A DNA stretch of 28,541 nucleotides from Fimenecus sp045579305 (GTDB lineage: Bacteria; Bacillota; Clostridia; Oscillospirales; Acutalibacteraceae): NCBI GenBank assembly GCA_045579305.1, contig JAZNLY010000017.1:1-28541 (forward strand), written 5' to 3'. Positions 6,780-13,996 of this stretch are shown here, piece after piece. Numbering within the stretch: position 1 is the stretch's first letter; each line of letters starts with the position of its first letter. A program made the translations under genes and the position numbers. A model generated the notes under the pieces. It ran no database searches. It was not told the origin of the DNA and was given only the letters and a program-made list of their open reading frames with translations.

Positions 6780-8435
6780 TTATGCTTTGTATGAATTTAT
6801 CGCATCGTCAATTCTTCTCATAACTTCTTCAACGCCGAGAATCTGTAAAATATAATACAAATCAGGTGTATTTGTGCGAGATGTAATTGCAATACGGATA
6901 ACTGTTGAAACGTCACCCACATGGCCTTTGAAAGCATCAGGGTTTTGTTTGTATTCTTTAACATTAGGAGTAAATCCACAAGCAGAGCAAAGCTCTTTGA
7001 TTTTATTGAACCATTCTTCTTTGCTATCGTCTTTTGAATAAACATCCTTGTATTTTGTAAGAATTTCTATTGCGTCTTCTGAATTTATATTTTCAGGAAG
7101 AGTGTAATCAGGGGTATAAAGTTCGTTGTAGAAGAAAGATACATAATTCTGAACTTCTTCCCAACAAGCAATATCTTTTCTTGGCTTTGGGTTATCTCTG
7201 TCAATATTCAGAATAGCTGTTGCTTTTTCGCTGTCAGCAACAAAAAGATTATATAAAGTTTCGTTATAATCCTTTGCCCATTTGCTGACAAAATCATAAA
7301 CCTGTTGTGCAGTCATAACAGAAATAACATTTTTTGATACATCGTTAAACTTAACCATATCAAAAAGTGCACCGGAAACACTCATCTTTTTGAGGTTGAA
7401 TGGGAATTTGCTGATATCCTCTGATTTGTTTGCCTTTCTCCACTCCTCAAAATTGGAGTTGAGAATTGTAAGCATGTATTCTTTCACAGATGCTTCAGGA
7501 TAACCTTTTTCGATGTAGTATGAAACATTTGCTTCAGGGTCTTTTCTCTTTGAAAGCTTACGTTTGCCACCATTTTCTTCTTTCATAATGGGAGCAATAT
7601 GAGCATATTTAAGTGGCTTGTTGCCCAATGCTTTGAAAAGCTCAATATGAACAGGAACAGAGGCAATCCACTCGTCACCACGAACAACATGAGTTGTTCT
7701 CATAAGATGGTCGTCAACTGCATGAGCAAAATGATATGTAGGAATTCCGTCAGCCTTTAAGACAACTACGTCATTCACGTTTTCGCTCATTTCGATTTTG
7801 CCCTTAATCATATCTTCAAATCTGATTTTTCTTGAAATATCACCGGTTGAACGAAGACGTATAGTATATGGAATACCTGCATTGACTTTTTCGACAATTT
7901 CATCGTCGCTCAGGTCGCGGCATTTTGCATAAGCACCATAGTAACCTTTGATATCTTCATTTTCCTGCTTTGCTCTGATTTCGTCAAGTTCTTCAGGAGT
8001 ACAGAAACAAGGATATGCGTTTCCTTCTTCCATGAGCTTCTTAGCAAAAGCACGATAAATTTCTCTACGATGACTTTGTGTGTATGGTCCATAATTACCT
8101 TTTTCCAAGTTAAATCCGATAACGCCTTCATCAGGAGCAACACCAAAAGCTTCGAGACCTTTTATTATACCTGTAACACCATCTTCTACTTCTCTTTTTT
8201 TGTCAGTATCTTCAATACGGAGCATATAAACGCCACTGGTTGTGTTTGCAGTAAGCTTTGAAGCAAATCCGGCATAAAGTCCTCCGAAATGAAGATATCC
8301 TGTCGGACTTGGAGCAAATCTTGTAACTCTTGCACCCTCAGGTAAATCTCTTATTGGAAAGAGTTCCTCATAATAATCTGTGGACTTGTCCACATCTGAA
8401 AATATAAGTTCAGCAATTTTTTTGCAGTCTGTCAT
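6780..8435 (-). CDS. gltX: glutamyl-tRNA synthetase
   Basis: It charges tRNA-Glu. The 551-residue class I enzyme has RFAPSPTGYLHFGG (39-52; HFGG in the HIGH position), LRIEDTD (about 72-78), and RKLSKRKD (292-299) in the KMSKS position. A C-terminal helical anticodon-binding part follows. The N-terminal extension of about 35 residues before the Rossmann fold (FSDVDKSTDYYEELFPIRDL) is a feature of a clostridial GluRS subtype. The start has AAGAGGTT six bases ahead. It follows the GDPD gene by 12 bases and precedes glnS by 12 bases, in one operon. With a separate GlnRS next door it is probably discriminating, charging only tRNA-Glu; this is inference. Confidence 0.95.
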   Translation of the reverse strand: MTDCKKIAELIFSDVDKSTDYYEELFPIRDLPEGARVTRFAPSPTGYLHFGGLYAGFASKLTANTTSGVYMLRIEDTDKKREVEDGVTGIIKGLEAFGVAPDEGVIGFNLEKGNYGPYTQSHRREIYRAFAKKLMEEGNAYPCFCTPEELDEIRAKQENEDIKGYYGAYAKCRDLSDDEIVEKVNAGIPYTIRLRSTGDISRKIRFEDMIKGKIEMSENVNDVVVLKADGIPTYHFAHAVDDHLMRTTHVVRGDEWIASVPVHIELFKALGNKPLKYAHIAPIMKEENGGKRKLSKRKDPEANVSYYIEKGYPEASVKEYMLTILNSNFEEWRKANKSEDISKFPFNLKKMSVSGALFDMVKFNDVSKNVISVMTAQQVYDFVSKWAKDYNETLYNLFVADSEKATAILNIDRDNPKPRKDIACWEEVQNYVSFFYNELYTPDYTLPENINSEDAIEILTKYKDVYSKDDSKEEWFNKIKELCSACGFTPNVKEYKQNPDAFKGHVGDVSTVIRIAITSRTNTPDLYYILQILGVEEVMRRIDDAINSYKA

Positions 8436-8447
8436 GTATATAACCTC

Positions 8448-9311
8448 TTATTCAGGAATGATTGCGTTTGTAGTAATGTATTTAACACCACGTTCAAGCA
8501 TTGTGTTAAGCAATTCAGGAGTATCAACTGTCCAACAAGCAGCAGTAAGGTTGTTGTTGTGAATATTCTGGATTGCATCAAGGTCGCGAAGTGCTTTTTT
8601 TGCTTCAAAAGCAACACCGAAACCATTTTCGATGCATTCGTGAAGTTTTTCTTCTTTAATACTATGAACAAGCAACCATAATTCCATATCAGGTGAAAGA
8701 CGCTTGAATTCGCGAAGAATAGAGGCATGGAAAGAGATAAGGATAACATCATCTTCAATGTCATAAGCACGGATAATGTCAAGAAGACTCTTAACTTTGT
8801 CTACGCGTCTATCTTTAACTTCTATCATAGGCTTGATATTTGCTTCTTTACAGATTTCGATATATTCTTCTACATGGCAAACACCTGCATCAGGATACTT
8901 GTCGATATTTGCACCGTTTGTGAACTTAACTTTTTTAAGCTCTTCGTAAGACATAGTCTTAACATCGCCCTTTTCTTCAGCCATTGACTGAAGCATATAG
9001 TCGTGAATGATTACCCATTTACCATCGGTTGTACAATGAACGTCACATTCAAGAGCATAGTAATTGTATTTTGCAGCTTCACGGAAAGCCTCGAGAGTGT
9101 TTTCCGGAACGATAGAAGAAAGACCTCTGTGGGCAGTAAAGTGAACATCGGATAAGTCTTTTGTTGTCGCTGTTGCAACAGGAACAATATCTTTAGCCAT
9201 TTTTTTGCCATAACGGATGTTTGTATAAACCTTTCTTAAAGCAAGTGTGGTAACAGCAGGAATTCCGATTCCAAGACCGAGACCGATTAATGATTTTTTA
9301 TTGTTTTTCAT
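8448..9311 (-). CDS. membrane-anchored glycerophosphodiester phosphodiesterase
   Basis: It probably hydrolyses glycerophosphodiesters to glycerol-3-phosphate and an alcohol. The 287-residue protein has a glycine-rich hydrophobic segment at about residues 7-26 that would anchor it in the membrane. The GDPD TIM-barrel signature follows: AHRG (60-63) with the catalytic His-Arg, PENT with the metal-ligand Glu (E70), ALECDVH (86-92) with E88 and D90, and IIHD (101-104) with the second catalytic His. MIEVKD further on fits the third metal ligand. It is the first gene of a four-gene minus-strand operon. Lipid or teichoic-acid turnover is plausible, but the substrate cannot be read from the sequence. 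Confidence 0.9.
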   Translation of the reverse strand: MKNNKKSLIGLGLGIGIPAVTTLALRKVYTNIRYGKKMAKDIVPVATATTKDLSDVHFTAHRGLSSIVPENTLEAFREAAKYNYYALECDVHCTTDGKWVIIHDYMLQSMAEEKGDVKTMSYEELKKVKFTNGANIDKYPDAGVCHVEEYIEICKEANIKPMIEVKDRRVDKVKSLLDIIRAYDIEDDVILISFHASILREFKRLSPDMELWLLVHSIKEEKLHECIENGFGVAFEAKKALRDLDAIQNIHNNNLTAACWTVDTPELLNTMLERGVKYITTNAIIPE

Positions 9312-9354
9312 AAGTCAAGCCACCCTTTATTTTCACATGTGTATAATCGATAGT

Positions 9355-9383
9355 ATTATACTATATAATTTGTGAAAAGTAAA
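9355..9383 (-). promoter_or_regulatory. promoter of the GDPD-gltX-glnS operon
   Basis: On the minus strand TTTACT (9383-9378), a 17-base spacer and TATAAT (9360-9355) lie about 45 bases before the GDPD start. The match and spacing are good for sigma-A. It is divergent from the promoter at 9451-9479. Confidence 0.65.
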
Positions 9384-9450
9384 CGATATATTTTATTTTT
9401 ATCCTGTAAATGTGAAGAAAATAGTGGTGTACAAGTACTCTATTTAACTA

Positions 9451-9479
9451 TTGCCTTTTAATTGGTGTTATGGTATAAT
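9451..9479 (+). promoter_or_regulatory. promoter of the M23 peptidase gene and following cluster
   Basis: TTGCCT (9451-9456), a 17-base spacer and TATAAT (9474-9479) are preceded by TGG at 9471-9473, giving an extended -10 element. The start codon at 9544 is 64 bases further on. No other strong promoter or terminator was seen before 13889, so it may drive the four genes to the ABC exporter. Confidence 0.7.
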
Positions 9480-9543
9480 CAATGTATATGTTGGGGTATT
9501 GTGAGTAATTGTGCGAAGTTTTCAGAAAGGAGCAAAAAGCCAT

Positions 9544-11226
9544 ATGGAAATATGGGATGAAGTATATAGGCAAATATACTATATCGGGATTCAGACTCTC
9601 CGTTATGGTAAGAGATTTTTCAAAGGGCTTATAGCTTTGCTTCTCAAACCAACAAAGGTTCTCCGTACTCTGATAGTCGTAATTATGAGCTTTATCCACA
9701 AGCATATTTTTAAGGATTTTCATGCCGTAGCAGGTGAATTCAGAAGGCTTCGTAGAAAGGCAAAATCTGATGAAGTTTCTGATGGCGATGCACCAAAATA
9801 CAGAAATGTTTTTGTATATCTGTTAAATTTTCTTACTCCTGTGGTATCGTTGGCAACTCTATTGAATGTTATTGGTTTCTGGTCCGATGCAGCTTTTGCA
9901 CTTGAAATAAATTATAATAATGAAGTTATCGGATATGTTAAGGATGAGACAGTATACAGAGAAGCACAAAAACTTGCCTCAGAACGTTTGAGTGCGAGTG
10001 TAACTTCAACAGGGGTTTCTCAGGATGTAAGCAGAAAAATACAGCTTAATGGTGATACGGAATATAACATAAGAATGGTCAAGCGAAGTCAGATTAGTGA
10101 CGCTTCTGAAATGTGCGAGACACTTGTTGAAAAGTCTGACAGTAAAATCACTAATGCTTGTGGCGTTTATATTGATGATGAGTTTATCTGTGCTGTAAAA
10201 AACGAAACAGATGCACTCAGGGTTTTTGATTCTATTCTGGCAGAACACGAGACAGATGAAGAAAATGCTGTTGTAAGTTTTATGGAGAATATCGACTATG
10301 TTCAGGGCCTTTATCCTGATAGTGAAAGCACGATAAAAGATGCCGAATATTTGTTGAATAAGCTCAAAGCAGAAACGGATGAAGCGCGTTATTATACTGC
10401 TGAAGAAGGAGATACACTTTCTCTTATTGCAGAAAAGTCAGAAATGACAGAGGAAGAAATTAAGGAATTAAATCCTGATTTGCCAGAGGAATTTCAAAAG
10501 GGTGATAAAGTTCTTTTATTCCGTGCAAAGGGTTTTTTGAGAATAAAAACAACAAAAACCGAATACAGAGAAGAGGAACTGCCGTTTGAAACTGTAACGG
10601 TAAACACAAACAACCTGTATGTTGGTGACAAAAAAACAGTTTCAAAAGGTGAAAACGGACTTCAGCAGATAACATCACTTGTAACATATATTGATGGTGT
10701 TGAGGTGTCAACTAAGGATGTATCCACAAATGTTATCAAAGAAGCTATAAGTGAAAAAATTCAGGTAGGTACAAAGAAAAAACCAGTTGCGCCTAAGCCA
10801 AAACCACAACCTTCAAAGCCTTCCGGCAATAAGAAAGCACGTCTCGGATGGCCCACTGTGGGTGCATATTCCATATCTTCACCTTATGGTGAACGTGATT
10901 TCGGTGACGGATGGCACGGTGGAATTGACCTTGTACGACCAGGAGGAAGCTCAGGTTGTACTGTTGTTGCGTCGGAAGCGGGAGTGGTGACTTTTGCAGG
11001 TTGGCGTAATTCTGCAGGTTATGCGGTTCTGATTGACCATGGTAACGGTATTTCAACATTTTATTGTCATATGCAGGACACAATCAAGGTTACTGCAGGA
11101 CAAAAGGTTACTCGTGGTCAGCCGATAGGTAATATTGGTGCTACTGGATTTGTTACCGGTCCACATTTGCATTTTGAAGTAAGAGTAAATGGTAAAGATG
11201 TCAATCCAAACAAATATTTGTATTAA
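9544..11226 (+). CDS. membrane-anchored M23 endopeptidase with LysM and G5 domains
   Basis: A cell-wall hydrolase candidate cleaving peptidoglycan cross-bridges. The ATG at 9544 follows AAAGGAG; a GTG at 9511 is upstream of that site and is rejected. Of 560 residues, about 1-87 are basic with an extra hydrophobic stretch near 28-52, and a membrane helix lies at about 88-112. The outer part has a LysM domain (about 284-326), a G5 domain (about 333-410), a Pro/Lys linker (413-427), and an M23 domain (about 442-558) with zinc ligands H458 and D462 (HGGID) and catalytic H541/H543 (HLHFE). YCHM replaces the more usual Y-A-H. It starts the cluster with the HprK-like, PqqD-like and ABC genes. Confidence 0.92.
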   Translation: MEIWDEVYRQIYYIGIQTLRYGKRFFKGLIALLLKPTKVLRTLIVVIMSFIHKHIFKDFHAVAGEFRRLRRKAKSDEVSDGDAPKYRNVFVYLLNFLTPVVSLATLLNVIGFWSDAAFALEINYNNEVIGYVKDETVYREAQKLASERLSASVTSTGVSQDVSRKIQLNGDTEYNIRMVKRSQISDASEMCETLVEKSDSKITNACGVYIDDEFICAVKNETDALRVFDSILAEHETDEENAVVSFMENIDYVQGLYPDSESTIKDAEYLLNKLKAETDEARYYTAEEGDTLSLIAEKSEMTEEEIKELNPDLPEEFQKGDKVLLFRAKGFLRIKTTKTEYREEELPFETVTVNTNNLYVGDKKTVSKGENGLQQITSLVTYIDGVEVSTKDVSTNVIKEAISEKIQVGTKKKPVAPKPKPQPSKPSGNKKARLGWPTVGAYSISSPYGERDFGDGWHGGIDLVRPGGSSGCTVVASEAGVVTFAGWRNSAGYAVLIDHGNGISTFYCHMQDTIKVTAGQKVTRGQPIGNIGATGFVTGPHLHFEVRVNGKDVNPNKYLY

Positions 11227-11258
11227 TGTTATTATTGTTAAAGGGTAGGCTTTTAAAA

Positions 11259-11978
11259 ATGGAACAATTTATTATTGCCGGTTTAAAAACAGAATACTCA
11301 GTTCGTGGAGCGCTTCTACAGAAACGTTCTGAAAATTATCGTGCTGAATTTGATAGTTCAGAAACGGACATCAGAATAAATTTAACAGAAGAGTTCTTAC
11401 AAGAGAAACACAAGGAGCACCCATATTTATCCTATGAAGAAGTAGAATATATGTGGGTTGGCTCAGGCTTTTACAGACAGTTGGTAGACTATGATGGCAT
11501 TATGCTTCATTCCTCATGTGTGGAGAAGGATGGTTTTGCATATCTGTTTTCTGCACGAAGTGGTACAGGAAAATCAACGCATACTCATCTCTGGCTTAAA
11601 AATTTACCGGGAAGCCGAATTGTTAACGATGATAAACCGGCACTCCTTCTGGAAAATGGCACGTGGTATGCCTGCGGAACTCCTTTTTCGGGTAAAACTG
11701 ATGAAAATCTGAATGTGAAAGTTCCGGTAAGAGCAATTATATTTATAAAACGAGCAGAGAAAAACAGAGTTGAAAAATTGTCTGTTCAGGAAGCGATAAA
11801 ACTATTATTTGAGCAGACAGTCAGAGTTACTGAAAAAGACAGGGCAGGGAGAATGCTTGATTTGGTCAGTTCACTTCTCACAAATGTTCCGGTTTTCTCT
11901 TTGGAATGTAATATGGAAGATGAAGCAGCAATAGATTCGTATACAGGAATAGAAAGGATTTTGAAAAATGAAGATTAA
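11259..11978 (+). CDS. HPr-kinase-like P-loop protein of a peptide-modification cassette
   Basis: The 239-residue protein has a P-loop SARSGTGKST (98-107), an IVNDDKPAL segment (121-129) like the Asp-Asp motif of HprK, and the family-typical GTPFSGK (140-146). It lacks the N-terminal domain of true HPr kinase and belongs to the group of HprK-like proteins found beside PqqD-like proteins in RiPP and lasso-peptide clusters, some of which phosphorylate the peptide. That role here is inference. The ATG at 11259 has AAGGGTAGG ten bases ahead; an ATG at 11226 overlapping the previous stop has no ribosome site. It overlaps the PqqD-like gene by 11 bases. Confidence 0.8.
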   Translation: MEQFIIAGLKTEYSVRGALLQKRSENYRAEFDSSETDIRINLTEEFLQEKHKEHPYLSYEEVEYMWVGSGFYRQLVDYDGIMLHSSCVEKDGFAYLFSARSGTGKSTHTHLWLKNLPGSRIVNDDKPALLLENGTWYACGTPFSGKTDENLNVKVPVRAIIFIKRAEKNRVEKLSVQEAIKLLFEQTVRVTEKDRAGRMLDLVSSLLTNVPVFSLECNMEDEAAIDSYTGIERILKNED

Positions 11979-12234
11979 AAATGGTTACATTTTAAAAGAT
12001 GTTGCAGGAAGTAAAGTTGTTATGGCAGTAGGTGAAGAAAGCCTCAATTTCAGAGGGATTATCACTTTCAATGATGTTGGTGCAGAAGTCTTCACTATGC
12101 TTGATGGTACTAATTCTGTTGAGAAGATAGTTGAAACAATAGCTGAAAAATATGAAGCTCCTTCTGAAGTTGTTAAGAAAGATGTGTTGGAGCTTATCGA
12201 AAAGATGAAGAAACAAGGTCTTATTGAAGAATAA
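11968..12234 (+). CDS. PqqD-like peptide-recognition protein
   Basis: An 88-residue small winged-helix protein of the PqqD type, the fold used as a RiPP recognition element to hold leader peptides. Visible features are LNFRGIITFNDVGAEVFTMLDG (about 27-48, the N-terminal strands and first helix), a helical middle (SVEKIVETIAEKYE), and a C-terminal helix ending in KKQGLIEE, the usual GLI ending of the family. The start has AAAGGA nine bases ahead inside the end of the HprK-like gene. The ABC exporter follows 13 bases after its stop. What it binds is unknown because no leader peptide is nearby. Confidence 0.8.
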   Translation: MKIKNGYILKDVAGSKVVMAVGEESLNFRGIITFNDVGAEVFTMLDGTNSVEKIVETIAEKYEAPSEVVKKDVLELIEKMKKQGLIEE

Positions 12235-12247
12235 AGAGGAAAGACTG

Positions 12248-13888
12248 ATGAAAGATATATCTGTTTTAAAGTGGATATATAAAAATACCGGGAAACGTAA
12301 TCTGGAAATTGCTGTGCTTATTTTTTTAAACGCATTTTCAGCTGTGAGCGTTACCCTGTTTGCCATGTTTTCAAAAAGTGTCGTTGATAGTGCTCAAAAA
12401 GGAAACAAAGATGAGCTTGTTAGGAATATAATATGGTTTCTTACTATTATCTTGTTGCAGATTGTTTCAAGAATTTTGAGTTCATTTATATTAGCGATAA
12501 GTCAGGGTAAAGCAGAGGTGTGTCTGAAATCTTCTGTTTTTGCAAGTGTTATTAACGGAAAATATTCTCAGGTTACAGAAAAACATAGTGGTGACATTAT
12601 GTCGAGATTGACTGCAGATGTACAGTTTGTTTGTGACCACTATATAAGTATGTTACCTAATGCAATATCGTATGCAGCCAGAATGGTTTCAGCAACTATC
12701 GCTTTATACAGCCTGGAAAAAAGTTTTACTATCGCTGTTGTTTTCTGCGGTGCATTAGTAGTCGCGATTGCGGCTATATTCAGAAAACAAATAAAAAAAA
12801 TACATAGACGTGTACGGGAAAAAGATGCTAAAGTTCGTGCGTTTATGCAGGAGATGATAGAAAACCTGTTTGCCGTTAAAGTTTTTGGTATAGAAGAAAA
12901 GGTGCTGAAAAGGTCTTTAAAACAGCAAAACAGTTTTTATCGTGCAAAGGTTAGGCAAAAAAGCATATCCATTATTGCAGGGATAAGCTTCTCTTTGATG
13001 TTTACGTTGGGCTTTTTAATGGCCGTAACCTATGGTTCATATGGCATTCTTAACGGACAGATGACTTTTGGTACTGTTGTGGCCATAATCCAACTTGTTG
13101 GTCAGCTTCGCTCTCCTGCAACGGGTGTTACACATGTTGTTCCTGCATTTTTCTCGATGACAACTTCGGCACAGAGGCTTATTGAACTTTCTGAAATAGA
13201 AAAAGATAATATAGAATATGCAGATGTTAATTATGAGAATTTCAAAAAAATTCGTCTGGAAAAAGTAACATTTGGATACGGGAAAGAAAAAGTTATCAAA
13301 GAAGCAGATTTCACGATAAAAAAAGGTGAATTTATCGGAATAAAAGGTCCGTCTGGTGCGGGTAAATCAACAATTTTTAAACTTATTACCGGACTTTACC
13401 CGGTGGATAGTGGTAAAGCAGTTATAGAAACAACCCTTGGCGAAGTTGATTGTAAGGTGGCAAAAAAATTGTTTTCATTTGTTCCACAGGATAATATGCT
13501 GTTCAGTGGTACAGTAAGAGATAATATTACGGTTTTAAATCCTGATGTAACTGAGGAAGAAATTCAGGATGCAATCAGAAAAGCATCAGCTGAATTTGTG
13601 TATGACCTTGATGACGGATTGGATTTTGTGCTTGGTGAGTCTGGTATAGGAGTTTCACAAGGACAGGCACAGAGACTTGCTATCGTAAGAGCTCTTCTTG
13701 GGAAAGGGAAAATTCTGTTGATGGATGAATCTACAAGTGCACTTGATAGTGAAACGGAAAAACAGATTATAGATAACCTCAGAAATGATTATAATATAAC
13801 GGTGTTATTTATTACTCATAGAGAAATGGTAATGGAACAGTGTGACCGCACAATAACTGTAGCAGATGGTTGTGCGTGGGAAGAGTGA
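12248..13888 (+). CDS. ABC exporter, fused membrane and ATPase domains
   Basis: A 546-residue half-transporter, expected to act as a dimer. Membrane domain: helices near 21-41, 61-84, 136-156, 161-178, 241-267 and 273-290. ATPase: Walker A GPSGAGKST (367-375), Q-loop FVPQDN with Q414, signature GVSQGQAQR (468-476), Walker B ILLMDES (489-495) and switch His H524 in FITHR. The signature reads SQGQ, not SGGQ. There is no N-terminal C39 peptidase, so it would not cleave a leader itself. The ATG at 12248 has AGAGGAAAG ahead; a TTG at 12224 is less likely. Its position after the PqqD-like gene suggests export of a modified peptide, which is inference. Confidence 0.88.
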   Translation: MKDISVLKWIYKNTGKRNLEIAVLIFLNAFSAVSVTLFAMFSKSVVDSAQKGNKDELVRNIIWFLTIILLQIVSRILSSFILAISQGKAEVCLKSSVFASVINGKYSQVTEKHSGDIMSRLTADVQFVCDHYISMLPNAISYAARMVSATIALYSLEKSFTIAVVFCGALVVAIAAIFRKQIKKIHRRVREKDAKVRAFMQEMIENLFAVKVFGIEEKVLKRSLKQQNSFYRAKVRQKSISIIAGISFSLMFTLGFLMAVTYGSYGILNGQMTFGTVVAIIQLVGQLRSPATGVTHVVPAFFSMTTSAQRLIELSEIEKDNIEYADVNYENFKKIRLEKVTFGYGKEKVIKEADFTIKKGEFIGIKGPSGAGKSTIFKLITGLYPVDSGKAVIETTLGEVDCKVAKKLFSFVPQDNMLFSGTVRDNITVLNPDVTEEEIQDAIRKASAEFVYDLDDGLDFVLGESGIGVSQGQAQRLAIVRALLGKGKILLMDESTSALDSETEKQIIDNLRNDYNITVLFITHREMVMEQCDRTITVADGCAWEE

Positions 13889-13934
13889 TATACGACAAAA
13901 ACCCAAAAAATGTTGAAAATGTTTATCAGAATTA

Positions 13935-13963
13935 TTGAAAAAGATATAAATAGTTGGTATAAT
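13935..13963 (+). promoter_or_regulatory. promoter of the Wzz/BY-kinase gene
   Basis: TTGAAA (13935-13940), a 17-base spacer and TATAAT (13958-13963) with TGG in front (extended -10) lie 33 bases before the ATG at 13997. The gene can therefore be expressed apart from the ABC exporter 108 bp upstream. Confidence 0.75.
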
Positions 13964-13996
13964 TAAGTTTCAAAAGTTATATTTAGGAGTAATGAT

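Noticed and set aside
11226..11258. Upstream ATG overlapping the M23 stop as start of the HprK-like gene
   Set aside because: No ribosome site precedes it, the added residues are a Leu-rich run unlike the family, and AAGGGTAGG is well placed for the ATG at 11259.
13908..13964. 18-codon frame (starting MLKMFIRIIEKD) considered as a RiPP precursor after the ABC exporter
   Set aside because: There is no ribosome site, and it overlaps the -35 and -10 elements of the Wzz/BY-kinase promoter, so it is probably chance.
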